The position numbers were made by a program, and so were the translations under genes. From CAVUNY01 sp963768585 (GTDB lineage Bacteria; Chloroflexota; Anaerolineae; Anaerolineales; Anaerolineaceae): a stretch of DNA of 64,000 bases. The notes under the pieces were generated by a model, which did no database searches, had not been told where the DNA came from, and saw only the letters and a program-made list of their open reading frames with translations. Shown here in pieces: positions 34,172 to 43,380 of this stretch; positions within the stretch are counted from its first letter, which is position 1; each line of letters starts with the position of its first letter. The stretch covers positions 1 to 64,000 of the forward strand of contig CAVYIF010000023.1 in the NCBI GenBank assembly GCA_963768585.1, read 5' to 3'.

Positions 34172-37100
34172 ATGAACCAGCCGCTTGACTTTCAAACGAT
34201 TATGATGACTCTGCAGCGCTTTTGGGCGGAGCAGGGCTGCCTGATCTGGCAGCCTTATTACACCCAGGTGGGCGCTGGAACGTACAACCCGGCAACCTAT
34301 CTGCGTGTTTTAGGCCCCGAACCCTGGAATGTAGGTTATGTGGAGCCTTCCATCCGTCCAGATGACGGACGCTACGGCGAGAACCCAAATCGCCTGCAGC
34401 AGCACTACCAGTTTCAGGTCATTCTCAAACCCGACCCGGGCAACCCTCAGGAAATCTACTTGAAATCGCTCGAGGCGCTGGGGATCGATCCCCGGCAGCA
34501 TGATATTCGTTTTGTCGAAGATAATTGGGAATCGCCTGCCTTAGGTGCCTGGGGGTTGGGCTGGGAAGTCTGGTTGGATGGGCAAGAGATTACCCAATTT
34601 ACTTATTTCCAGCAAGCCGGGGGGATCCAGCTGGATCCTGTTTCGGTCGAAATCACCTACGGGCTGGAACGGATCGCAATGGCTTTACAAAATGTGCGCA
34701 ATTTTCGTGATCTGCGCTGGTCGGTTGACCGCACTTACGGCGATGTTAACCTGCAGGGTGAGGTGGAGCACAGCAAGTACTATTTCGAGATTGCCGATGT
34801 AGACCACCAGCGCCAGTTGTACGATATTTATCGCGCCGAAGCGCTGAATGCCCTGGAAAAAGGACTGGTTTTACCGGCGCACGATTACGTTCTGAAGTGC
34901 TCGCATACTTTTAATATTCTGGATACGCGTGGGGCGATCGGAGTGACCGAACGCCAGGCATTTTTTGCCAAAATGCGCGATCTTTCGCGGCGTGTGGCTG
35001 AAGCCTACCTCGCTCAACGCCAGGCGCTGGGTTTCCCCTGGGGGGAGGAGAACTCGCTGGCCCTGGCTCAAAAAGCAGAAAGCTCATCCCAAGAGAAAGC
35101 GACCCCAGCCCTGCCGGAACTGACGGCCCCCGGGCATTTCCTGTTCGAAATCGGCACCGAAGAGCTGCCGGCTTCCGACCTGGAAAGCGCCCTGGAGCAG
35201 CTCAGTGAAGGCGTGCCTGCCTGGCTGAATGAACTGCGCCTGACACACGGCACGGTGAAAATCCTGGGAACCCCGCGCCGCCTGGTGGTGTGGGTCAAGG
35301 ACCTGGCACCGCTCCAACCGGATCGCGAGACTGTGGTTAAGGGGCCGCCTGCCAAGCGCGCCTTCGATGCCCAGGGACAACCCACCAAAGCTGCCGAAGG
35401 CTTTGCCCGTGGGAAAGGCCTGGCGGTTAGCGATCTGCAAGTGCGCGAAATCGAAGGGGGGCAGTATGTTGTAGCCGTGATCCAGGAGACCGGGCGCCCA
35501 AGCGCCCAGGTTCTGGCGGAAGCGCTGCCGGGTTGGATCGCGGCGCTCAAATTCGACAAGGTCATGCGCTGGAATGCCAGCAATGCCGCCTTTTCGCGGC
35601 CAATCCGCTGGCTGCTGGCCCTGTTGGGAGCGCAGGTTGTGCCATTTGAATACGCCGGATTGATTTCGGGTAGGTGTACCCGCGGACTGCAATTCCTTCA
35701 ACCCGAAGAAGTGGAAGTGAATGACCCCCAGGCCTATTTCGATTTTCTCAAGTCGCAGGGCATTCTTTTGGACCCGGCCGAACGCCGCCAGGCGATTGCC
35801 GCTCAAAATCATGGCCTGAAGGCTGAAATTGGTGCGGTTGACCGGGCGGATGACGATTTGTTGGACGAGGTTACCCAATTGGTGGAAGCGCCTACCGCCC
35901 TGGTTGGCAAATTTGAGGAAAGCCATCTGCGCCTGCCGCCCGAGGTGCTGACCTCGGTCATGAAGAAGCACCAGCGATACTTTCCTACCTATGGGGCGAA
36001 TGGCAAGCTGCTGCCGTATTTTATTGTGGTTCGCAATGGAGACGACCGCTACCTGGATGTCGTGGCGGATGGCAATGCCCAGGTAGTGCGGGCGCGCTTC
36101 GCGGATGCGGCCTTCTTTGTGGAAGAAGATATGCGCCATAAACTTGAAGATTTGCTGCCGCGCCTGGGTACGCTGACTTTCCAGTTCAAATTGGGTTCGA
36201 TGCTGGATAAGACGCAGCGCATTGAGACCCTGGTGGAGAAGCTTATCCCCCTGGTCAGGCTGGACGAGCACGATGCCCAGGTTGCACGCCGGGCTGCGCA
36301 CCTGTGCAAGGCTGACCTGGTCAGCCACATGGTAATCGAAATGACCTCGCTGCAGGGGGTCATGGGGCGTTATTACGCCCTGGCTTCAGGGGAAACAGAG
36401 GATGTGGCCAATGCTATTTTTGAGCATTACCTGCCGCGCTCTGCGGAGGATTCCTTGCCAGAATCGAAAGCCGGTCAGGTGATTGGCCTGGCTGACCGGC
36501 TGGATACCCTGGCGGGTCTTTTTTCAGCGGGTCTGGCGCCCAGCGGTACCAAAGATCCTTTTGCCCAACGGAGGGCCGCAATCACCCTGGTACAGAGCCT
36601 GGGTAAACTCAATCTCGATTTTGACCTGCGCAAGGGATTGGCCCTGGCCGCCGAGAGCCTGCCATTAACGGCTGGTCCGGAGATATTGGCGGCTTGCTTT
36701 GAATTTATCACCGGGCGCATGCGCGCAACCCTGCTGGAAATGCCGGTGGGCTACCGTTATGATGTGGTGGAAGCCGTCCTGGCGGCTCAAGCCGCTAACC
36801 CGGCGGGGGTGTTCCGCGCGGTGAAAACCCTCAGTGAATGGGTAGCGCGTTCCGATTGGAACACAATCTTGCCAGCGTACGCGCGTTGTGTACGCATTAC
36901 CCGCGATTTACCCGAGCAGTTTGACATCCGGCCCGAGGCGATCACCGATCCCGCCGACCAGGCTTTCTTCGACGCCTTGCGGACAGCCCAGAATACAGCC
37001 CGTCGATCAGGCTCGGTGGAGGATTTCTTCACGGCTTTCATGCCGTTGATCCCGGCGATCAACCAATTTTTTGAGGCAGTGCTGGTCATGGCGGAGGATC

Positions 37101-37192
37101 CTCAAATCCGTGCGAACCGGTTGGGAATGCTTCAGCAGGTGGCGGCTCTCACCCAGGGAGCAGCAGATTTCTCAAAACTGGAAGGTTTTTAA
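34172..37192 (+). CDS. glyQS: glycyl-tRNA synthetase, fused alpha and beta subunits
   Basis: Charges tRNA-Gly. In most bacteria with this enzyme type the alpha and beta subunits are separate genes; here one 1006-residue chain carries both. Residues about 1-290 are the alpha part, with FWAEQGCLIWQPYYTQVGAG-type motif 1 region, RPDDGRYGENPNR and ITYGLERIAMALQ. A linker rich in Ser, Glu and Pro (about 290-320) leads into the beta part starting FLFEIGTEELPASDLE, with its HD-like segment and C-terminal anticodon-binding region. The ATG at 34172 has GGGAG five bases upstream. It begins a run of information-processing genes (glyQS, dnaG, sigma factor). Confidence 0.95.
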   Translation: MNQPLDFQTIMMTLQRFWAEQGCLIWQPYYTQVGAGTYNPATYLRVLGPEPWNVGYVEPSIRPDDGRYGENPNRLQQHYQFQVILKPDPGNPQEIYLKSLEALGIDPRQHDIRFVEDNWESPALGAWGLGWEVWLDGQEITQFTYFQQAGGIQLDPVSVEITYGLERIAMALQNVRNFRDLRWSVDRTYGDVNLQGEVEHSKYYFEIADVDHQRQLYDIYRAEALNALEKGLVLPAHDYVLKCSHTFNILDTRGAIGVTERQAFFAKMRDLSRRVAEAYLAQRQALGFPWGEENSLALAQKAESSSQEKATPALPELTAPGHFLFEIGTEELPASDLESALEQLSEGVPAWLNELRLTHGTVKILGTPRRLVVWVKDLAPLQPDRETVVKGPPAKRAFDAQGQPTKAAEGFARGKGLAVSDLQVREIEGGQYVVAVIQETGRPSAQVLAEALPGWIAALKFDKVMRWNASNAAFSRPIRWLLALLGAQVVPFEYAGLISGRCTRGLQFLQPEEVEVNDPQAYFDFLKSQGILLDPAERRQAIAAQNHGLKAEIGAVDRADDDLLDEVTQLVEAPTALVGKFEESHLRLPPEVLTSVMKKHQRYFPTYGANGKLLPYFIVVRNGDDRYLDVVADGNAQVVRARFADAAFFVEEDMRHKLEDLLPRLGTLTFQFKLGSMLDKTQRIETLVEKLIPLVRLDEHDAQVARRAAHLCKADLVSHMVIEMTSLQGVMGRYYALASGETEDVANAIFEHYLPRSAEDSLPESKAGQVIGLADRLDTLAGLFSAGLAPSGTKDPFAQRRAAITLVQSLGKLNLDFDLRKGLALAAESLPLTAGPEILAACFEFITGRMRATLLEMPVGYRYDVVEAVLAAQAANPAGVFRAVKTLSEWVARSDWNTILPAYARCVRITRDLPEQFDIRPEAITDPADQAFFDALRTAQNTARRSGSVEDFFTAFMPLIPAINQFFEAVLVMAEDPQIRANRLGMLQQVAALTQGAADFSKLEGF

Positions 37193-37245
37193 AACGCGAT
37201 TTCTTTATTTGACTAATTTGCACTTTTCCGGTAAATTTATCCCAA

Positions 37246-39159
37246 ATGAGTGCATCAGAGGAAATTAAGGCCAGAATCGATATCGTAGACCTGGTCTCCG
37301 AAACAGTAAAGCTGCGCCGGACGGGCAAAAACTACACTGGTTTTTGCCCGTTTCATCCCAACTCGCGCACGCCGGCTTTTGTGGTCTTTCCTGATTCGGG
37401 CACCTGGCGCTGTTTTGGCCAGTGCAACGAGGGCGGGGATATTTTCGGCTTCGTGATGAAGAAAGAAGGCTGGGATTTTCCGCAGGCGCTGCGCGTCCTG
37501 GCGGATAAAGCCGGCATCCAGCTTGAAGTGCAAACCCCGGAAAAACAGGCTGAGGAGGAACAATTTACCCGCCTGCGCGGGCTGATGGAAGATGCAGTCA
37601 CGTTCTTCCGTTATCATCTGCTGCAAACCGAGGCGGGTAAGGGTGCGCTGGAATACCTGCTTGAAAAACGCGGTTTGAACATGGCGACGATTGAGGCCTT
37701 TGGCCTGGGCTATGCACCGGATTCCTGGGATGCGGCACTTAAATACTTTACCGCGAAGGACTTTACACCCCAGGAACTGCTCGATGTCGGCCTGGTCACC
37801 GAAGCGCAAGAAAGCAGCCGGGTGTACGATCGTTTTCGCCACCGCATTACCTTTCCCATCCGCGATATGGCCGGTCGCATGTGCGGATTTGGCGCGCGCA
37901 TTCTCCGTCCGGATGACATTCCCAAGTTTCTCAATTCGCCGCAAACGGTTTTATTTGATAAAGGTCGCCTGCTGTATGGTCTGGACCTGGCGCGTAAGCC
38001 AATTCGCGCCCAGGACCAGGTAGTGATTGTCGAAGGGTACCTGGATGTGATCGCGCTGCACCAGGCCGGATTTTCGAACGCGGTTTCGCCGATGGGTACA
38101 GCTTTGAGCGAAGACCAGATCCGCATGCTCAAACGTTTTACCCGGCGCATCGTATTGGCGCTTGATCCGGACGCAGCCGGCGTGAAGGCCACTTTGCGCG
38201 GGTTAGAAACCGCTCGCCAGGCGATGGATCGCAGTGACGATCTGGTGTTTGATGCACGCGGACTGCTGCGCCACGAGGCCCGTCTGCAAGCGGATGTGCG
38301 GGTCACCACCCTGCCTGACGGCATGGACCCGGATGATGTCGTGCTGCGCGATCCTGAGGAATGGGCCAAAATTGTGGAGAACGCCCAACCGGTTGTCATC
38401 CATGTTATGGAAACGCTGGCGGTAGGGCGCGATCTGGACGATCCGAAAACCAAAAGCGAGATTGCCGCTCAGGTGCTGCCGCTAATTGAAGATGTGCCCA
38501 ATGCCATCGAACGCGATACTTACCGCCAGCGCCTGGCGCGTTTGCTGCGCGTGGATGAACGGGCCCTGGTGGGCGCCGAGGCGCCTTCTCCTCGGAGCGG
38601 AAGGCGCGCGCCGCGCATTCCAAAAACGCAAAAAGCCCAGCCTGCCGAACTCAACATTGGCCTGGATCAGATTGCGCGCAAGCTGGAAATCCACTCTTTA
38701 CGCTTGCTGCTGCGCCAGCCGGACGCGGTCGATATGCTGGATCGCGCCCTGCAGAGCGCCGGTTTGAGCCGGCTGGGCGTGACTGATTTTGAGTACGCCG
38801 AACACCAGATTTTAGGAAGATTGATTCTTAAATCGCTGGACCAGGATGAAATGGAGCCCATAAATTATATTCAGGACAATCTACCGGAATCAGTCCAGGA
38901 TCTGGCGCGCGAACTGCTGCTGCCCATGCCTGAAGGGGAGCCGATCGCGGAAAAGCTGGTCGAGGACCTGGTGCATACCATTGTGCGTTTGCGCCTGCTG
39001 CGGGTATCCGATACGCTCAACCAACTGCGCTATATGCAAGAGGAACTGCAGCAGCAGGGCGACCTCACCCTGGGGCCGTACCAGGAATCGTTTTTCCAAT
39101 TTCAACAAATTCGCAACCGTTTGGATCAAGCCCTCGATCAGCGCTTGCATTTAGAATAA
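37246..39159 (+). CDS. dnaG: DNA primase
   Basis: Synthesises RNA primers at the replication fork. The 637-residue protein has an N-terminal zinc-binding domain with C34, H37, C56 and C60; the second pair reads CFGQC, one residue wider than the usual CFGC. The catalytic core follows, with the Toprim motifs VEGYLDVIALHQ (catalytic Glu) and LALDPDAAG (metal aspartates), and then a C-terminal helical region that would bind the helicase. No clear ribosome binding site precedes the ATG, 53 bases after glyQS. The usual bacterial pairing with the primary sigma factor gene is kept. Confidence 0.95.
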   Translation: MSASEEIKARIDIVDLVSETVKLRRTGKNYTGFCPFHPNSRTPAFVVFPDSGTWRCFGQCNEGGDIFGFVMKKEGWDFPQALRVLADKAGIQLEVQTPEKQAEEEQFTRLRGLMEDAVTFFRYHLLQTEAGKGALEYLLEKRGLNMATIEAFGLGYAPDSWDAALKYFTAKDFTPQELLDVGLVTEAQESSRVYDRFRHRITFPIRDMAGRMCGFGARILRPDDIPKFLNSPQTVLFDKGRLLYGLDLARKPIRAQDQVVIVEGYLDVIALHQAGFSNAVSPMGTALSEDQIRMLKRFTRRIVLALDPDAAGVKATLRGLETARQAMDRSDDLVFDARGLLRHEARLQADVRVTTLPDGMDPDDVVLRDPEEWAKIVENAQPVVIHVMETLAVGRDLDDPKTKSEIAAQVLPLIEDVPNAIERDTYRQRLARLLRVDERALVGAEAPSPRSGRRAPRIPKTQKAQPAELNIGLDQIARKLEIHSLRLLLRQPDAVDMLDRALQSAGLSRLGVTDFEYAEHQILGRLILKSLDQDEMEPINYIQDNLPESVQDLARELLLPMPEGEPIAEKLVEDLVHTIVRLRLLRVSDTLNQLRYMQEELQQQGDLTLGPYQESFFQFQQIRNRLDQALDQRLHLE

Positions 39160-39176
39160 TATGTTATGATTAAACC

Positions 39177-40823
39177 ATGACTCGCGCCCAAAAATCACCT
39201 TCTTCCTCTCCAAAAACGCCTCCTGCTGGCCGTGCAGCCGACGGTAAGGCGCAGTCTGCGGGCGCACGTAGAACCCGCCGTAGTAAATCTTCCATTAAGC
39301 CACTTGAAGGCGTGCCTCTGCCGCCCAAGGCGGAAGAGATGCTTGAGAAAGATGAACCCGAAGATGCAGCGCCAACGACGCCACCTTCCGGAAATGACTG
39401 GGAAGAAGTTACCGTCGAGGACCCATTAGAGATCCTTGAAGATCCCTCAATCGCCCTGGAGCTTTCTGAGGACCCGGTCCGTTTATACTTGAAGGAAATC
39501 GGACAGATTCATCTCCTGGATGCAGACAGCGAATTTCGCCTGGCGGCTCGCATTGAGGCCAAACGGCGGATAGATCTCTTGATTAAAGATCTGGCCCAAA
39601 ACGATCACCAGCGCGCACATGGCCTTTACCGGGCGATCGCCGAAGAGTTGATAGACGCCTGGGAGCATTTGCAGGAAGAAGCGCGGAAGCAGAACGAGAA
39701 CGAAGTTCCTGATTTAAGCCTGATCCTTTCTGAAGCTCATATGCTGCGGCGCCAGTGGCAGGCTGATGAACCTTCCTACCTGCGCAATTTCCTGGATAAC
39801 GGCTCGTGGGGTAAGGACGAACATTGGGACCGGCTGGTACGCCACGCATTTACCATATTCCTTTGCCTTTACCTGATACCTCCCTCACAGGCCGATCAAT
39901 TAATGGAGGAAATCCGCAAGGACAACCAGATTCCAGCGGTGGATTTTTTCGAACAAAATCTGCTGGACGAGAAAGAACTGAATGCCGAATTGGATGGTAT
40001 TGCGTACAACGCGGATGAAGCCAACCAGACGTTAATCCGCGCCAATCTGCGCCTGGTGGTCAGCATCGCGAAACGCTATTTGGGCCGGGGGATCTCTTTC
40101 CTGGATTTGATCCAGGAAGGCAACCTGGGCTTGCTGCGGGCGGTGACAAAATTTGATTCTACGCGCGGGTTTAAATTCAGCACATACGCCACGTGGTGGA
40201 TTCGCCAATCGATCAGCCGCTACATTGCCGAACAGGCCCGTACGATTCGCATCCCTGTGCATCTATTCGAAGCGATCACGCGCCTGCTGCGCACACAGCG
40301 GGTATTGGTCCAGCAGCTGGGCCGCGAACCCACCCACGATGAACTGGCGCTGGAAGCCGGTATGCTTTCCGATGAGGATATCGATCTCATCCAGCGTTCC
40401 CGCAAAGAGGGTACCCCACTCGATGGGGAAGTTCTACGACGTTGGCAGTGGGCTTCGGCCAAGGTCCAAAGAATTTTGCAGTCCGCAGAAGAGCCTGTTT
40501 CATTGGAGCGCCCGGTGGGGGATGAAGATAGCAGCCAGTTGGGTGACTTCATCGAGGATGACGATGCCCTGGAACCGATGGATGCCGCGGCACGCGAAAT
40601 GCTGCGCGAGCAGGTCCAGAATGCGTTGGCAGCGCTTTCCGAACGCGAACGGCAGGTGCTCGAACTGCGTTTCGGTCTGATCGATGGTAAGGACCATACA
40701 TTGGAAGAGGTGAGCCGTTATTTTAATGTGACGCGCGAGCGCATCCGCCAGATTGAAGCCAAGGCCCTGCGCAAGCTGCGCCATCCCACACGCAGCCGCC
40801 ATCTACGTGAATACCTGTCCTAA
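39177..40823 (+). CDS. rpoD: RNA polymerase primary sigma factor
   Basis: Main vegetative sigma factor (SigA/RpoD). The 548-residue protein starts with a basic, Pro/Ser-rich tail and an acidic segment, then region 1.2 (DPVRLYLKEIGQI, about 100), a non-conserved insert, region 2 (ANLRLVVSIAKRYLGRG through FSTYATWWIRQSISRYI, about 290-360, including the -10 recognition helix), region 3 and region 4 with the helix-turn-helix VTRERIRQIEAKALRKL that reads the -35 box. The start lies 17 bases after dnaG, so both probably share a transcript. A T-rich stretch follows its stop, without a clear hairpin. Confidence 0.95.
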   Translation: MTRAQKSPSSSPKTPPAGRAADGKAQSAGARRTRRSKSSIKPLEGVPLPPKAEEMLEKDEPEDAAPTTPPSGNDWEEVTVEDPLEILEDPSIALELSEDPVRLYLKEIGQIHLLDADSEFRLAARIEAKRRIDLLIKDLAQNDHQRAHGLYRAIAEELIDAWEHLQEEARKQNENEVPDLSLILSEAHMLRRQWQADEPSYLRNFLDNGSWGKDEHWDRLVRHAFTIFLCLYLIPPSQADQLMEEIRKDNQIPAVDFFEQNLLDEKELNAELDGIAYNADEANQTLIRANLRLVVSIAKRYLGRGISFLDLIQEGNLGLLRAVTKFDSTRGFKFSTYATWWIRQSISRYIAEQARTIRIPVHLFEAITRLLRTQRVLVQQLGREPTHDELALEAGMLSDEDIDLIQRSRKEGTPLDGEVLRRWQWASAKVQRILQSAEEPVSLERPVGDEDSSQLGDFIEDDDALEPMDAAAREMLREQVQNALAALSERERQVLELRFGLIDGKDHTLEEVSRYFNVTRERIRQIEAKALRKLRHPTRSRHLREYLS

Positions 40824-41087
40824 CTTTTTTTGAAAAATATTCTAAAACTATAAACACAACCCGTCCCCTTCTGTTCTAATGCATGTGGTGTAGAGCAGCC
40901 AGGGGGCGGAAATTTTTTAAGTGGGTTTAAGTGCAAATTTGGGTAGCAGAAAGCCCCTCTTCCACGCCGAGGGTTTCTGACGGTTATAAAACAAGTGTTT
41001 ATTGGTAATTATTTTTCGACCTTTCCAATGTGTTAATTTTTTAAGCGCCTTATTCCTTTACAATGAATTAGTGGTCTATCTCTTAAT

Positions 41088-41165
41088 GGGAGCGAAAGGC
41101 TGTTGCCAGCCGGTTCTTTACGGACTTCCCTGATATAAACCGAGATAACCGCATCATAAGGAAGG
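41088..41165 (+). promoter_or_regulatory. candidate structured leader of the cyclase gene
   Basis: In the 346-base gap 40824-41169 the last part can fold: GGGAG (41088-41092) with CTTCCC (41125-41130) around an inner perfect hairpin GGCTG/CAGCC (41098-41111). The same CTTCC can instead pair with GGAAG (41160-41164) of the ribosome binding site, so two mutually exclusive folds could control translation. It matches no riboswitch I know. Upstream, an imperfect hairpin lies at about 40948-40982; the rest of the gap is AT-rich with nothing recognisable. Confidence 0.3.
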
Positions 41166-41169
41166 TTTC

Positions 41170-43380
41170 ATGTCGCTGCGTGTCTTACTTGTCCAATCCG
41201 ATGTTCATGCTGCCCAACCTCTGGCGCGGTTCTTTCAGGACCGTGGAGACGAAATATGGGTTGTCGATGACATCTCGCAGGGGATGAATTTGCTGACGCA
41301 GTGGCAGCCAGAAATCCTGTTGTTGGACTTACACTTCACCGGTGACGAATGGTTGGGAATGCTGCGCCAGGCCCGGCAGGATGTTGCCGGGATAAAAATT
41401 ATCCTGACCAACAAATACCCCGATTTACAACGCGAGCTGATGGCGGGAGAATTCGGGGCGACTGTTTTTCTACGCCAACCGTTTACCCAGCGTTGGATCG
41501 AAGCCGCATTTCAAAAGGTCCTTGCCAGTGAAGATGGGCAGCCGGCCAGGCTACATAAAGCACAGTTGCCGCGGGTGCGCTTCCCGGTACGGTTTAAAAT
41601 TACTGCACCATATTTATTCCTGGCATTTTTATTCGCTCTGGCGAGCGCTTATGTGATTACCCAGGTGATCCTGGAGTCCGTCCAGGATCGCTATTTGAAC
41701 CAGTTAATCGAAACCGGGCGCCAGGTATCGGATTGGTTGGTGCGCGAGGAAGACCGTCTTCTGGGTACCGAGCGCCTGATCGCGAATTCACAGGGCCTGT
41801 CAAAATATATTATCGAACAAGATTCTGAAGGAGTACGCAAGCTGGTCTTCCCGGTAGGGGTAAATGCTGGGGAAGAAGCGATTGAAATCGTCGATATGCA
41901 AGGCATTACCGTGCTTTCGATGCACCACGTGCTTAATGGCGGCGTAGGTGAATATGAATTTTCGAAGGGGGACCCGATTTTTGGGCAGCAGCCCTTTGCT
42001 CGTTCTATTCTTCTCGGGCAATCGGACACTGTCGGCGACAAGTATGCCGGCCTTGTGCAGGCAAGTTGGGGGAATTATTTCTACATTGGCGGACCCGTTT
42101 ATGATAACAGTGGGCAAGTAACCGGTGCGGTATTGGTAGGGCGGAGCCTGACGACGTTGGCGCGCCTTTCCGGTCAAGAAAACCTGACGGATGTCACCTT
42201 TTACGATTTCGAGGGTCAAAATTTGGCTTCAAGCTTCCAAGGAGATACGAAATCCACCCTTTCTGAAGGTCAAATTTACCAGATTCTGCGCGACCAGGCC
42301 AGCGCCAGCCTGACCCGCACTTTACAGAAGTCAGCCGCCGATTATGCTGAAATTCTCGGGCCCTGGCAGGCCCGTGACAAGCAGAATTTGGGACTGGTAG
42401 GCGCATCACTGCCCCAGGATTTCCTGGTGCGAACCAGCAGCGGGATTCAACTCCAGGTGTTTGTTTTGGTGGCGGCAGCCATTGTTTTTGTGGTCATGGT
42501 CGGTCTGTTCCTGGCAAACCTGATTACCCGGCCACTTGCGCGCCTGGTCAAGGCTTCGAATGAGGTGGCTGAAGGCAATCTCGAAATCAAAGTTGATTCT
42601 TCCGGCAACGATGAAATGGCTGTTCTGGCACATTCATTTAATTACATGGTTGCCGGTTTGCAAGAAGGCTCGGTCTATCGGGATTTATTGGGACGTACCG
42701 TATCCCCTGAGGTGCGCGACCAGTTGCGCCAGACATTTACTTCGGGCAATTTGCGATTGGAAGGCCAGGAAGCGGTGGCGACGGTTCTGATGACCGATAT
42801 TCGCGCGTTTACAACCCTCTCCGAACGCAGTGATCCATCGACGGTTTTAACCTGGCTGAATGAGTATTTTGGACGTCTGGTGCCGATCATCCAGGCTCAT
42901 GGCGGGGTGGTCAACAAGTTCGACGGCGATGCCATGCTGGCTTTTTTTGGAATCCTGCCGCGTCGTCAAAGCCCGAAGAATGGGGCGCACGCTGCCTGTC
43001 TGGCGGCGATGGAAATGCTGCAGGTGATTGATCAGCTCAACCAGGAAAGGATTGAGCGCGGCGACCCGCCTTTAGTGACCGGGATTGGAATTAATACCGG
43101 GGTGGTAATCGCCGGAGGCTTAGGGACCAGCGATCGTCTACACTATACGATTATTGGCGATACTGTCAATACTACCCAGCGACTTGAGTCGCTGACCCGG
43201 CAGTTGTTTACCGAGAGTGGGGTGGTGATTGGCCACAGCACATACCTGGCTCTGGCAGAATATGCTGGTAATTTCAATCTTGAACCGGCCGGAATGCATG
43301 CCATAAAGGGCAAAAGCGATCAAATTCTGGTTTACAGGATGCTAGAGGTGGAATCGCAGCCCCTTGAGGCAGTCGGATGA
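41170..43380 (+). CDS. membrane adenylate cyclase with N-terminal receiver domain
   Basis: Predicted class III nucleotidyl cyclase of 736 residues that makes cAMP. Domains in order: receiver (about 1-120, D53 kept, Q103 where the conserved lysine should be), membrane helix (about 146-168), extracytoplasmic sensor (about 170-425), second helix (about 428-450), HAMP (about 450-500) and cyclase (about 530-715). Metal aspartates are D543 (TDIRAF) and D587 (KFDGDAM); K583 and D664 specify adenine, and N667 and R671 stabilise the transition state. A receiver in front of a transmembrane sensor is unusual and would let the enzyme read both a phosphorelay and an external signal. SD AAGGAAGG. Its TGA overlaps the next ATG. 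Confidence 0.85.
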   Translation: MSLRVLLVQSDVHAAQPLARFFQDRGDEIWVVDDISQGMNLLTQWQPEILLLDLHFTGDEWLGMLRQARQDVAGIKIILTNKYPDLQRELMAGEFGATVFLRQPFTQRWIEAAFQKVLASEDGQPARLHKAQLPRVRFPVRFKITAPYLFLAFLFALASAYVITQVILESVQDRYLNQLIETGRQVSDWLVREEDRLLGTERLIANSQGLSKYIIEQDSEGVRKLVFPVGVNAGEEAIEIVDMQGITVLSMHHVLNGGVGEYEFSKGDPIFGQQPFARSILLGQSDTVGDKYAGLVQASWGNYFYIGGPVYDNSGQVTGAVLVGRSLTTLARLSGQENLTDVTFYDFEGQNLASSFQGDTKSTLSEGQIYQILRDQASASLTRTLQKSAADYAEILGPWQARDKQNLGLVGASLPQDFLVRTSSGIQLQVFVLVAAAIVFVVMVGLFLANLITRPLARLVKASNEVAEGNLEIKVDSSGNDEMAVLAHSFNYMVAGLQEGSVYRDLLGRTVSPEVRDQLRQTFTSGNLRLEGQEAVATVLMTDIRAFTTLSERSDPSTVLTWLNEYFGRLVPIIQAHGGVVNKFDGDAMLAFFGILPRRQSPKNGAHAACLAAMEMLQVIDQLNQERIERGDPPLVTGIGINTGVVIAGGLGTSDRLHYTIIGDTVNTTQRLESLTRQLFTESGVVIGHSTYLALAEYAGNFNLEPAGMHAIKGKSDQILVYRMLEVESQPLEAVG

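Noticed and set aside
35084..36328. A 414-codon minus-strand frame inside the glycyl-tRNA synthetase gene
   Set aside because: It is antisense to a highly conserved gene and its translation has no recognisable domain; a shadow of codon bias.
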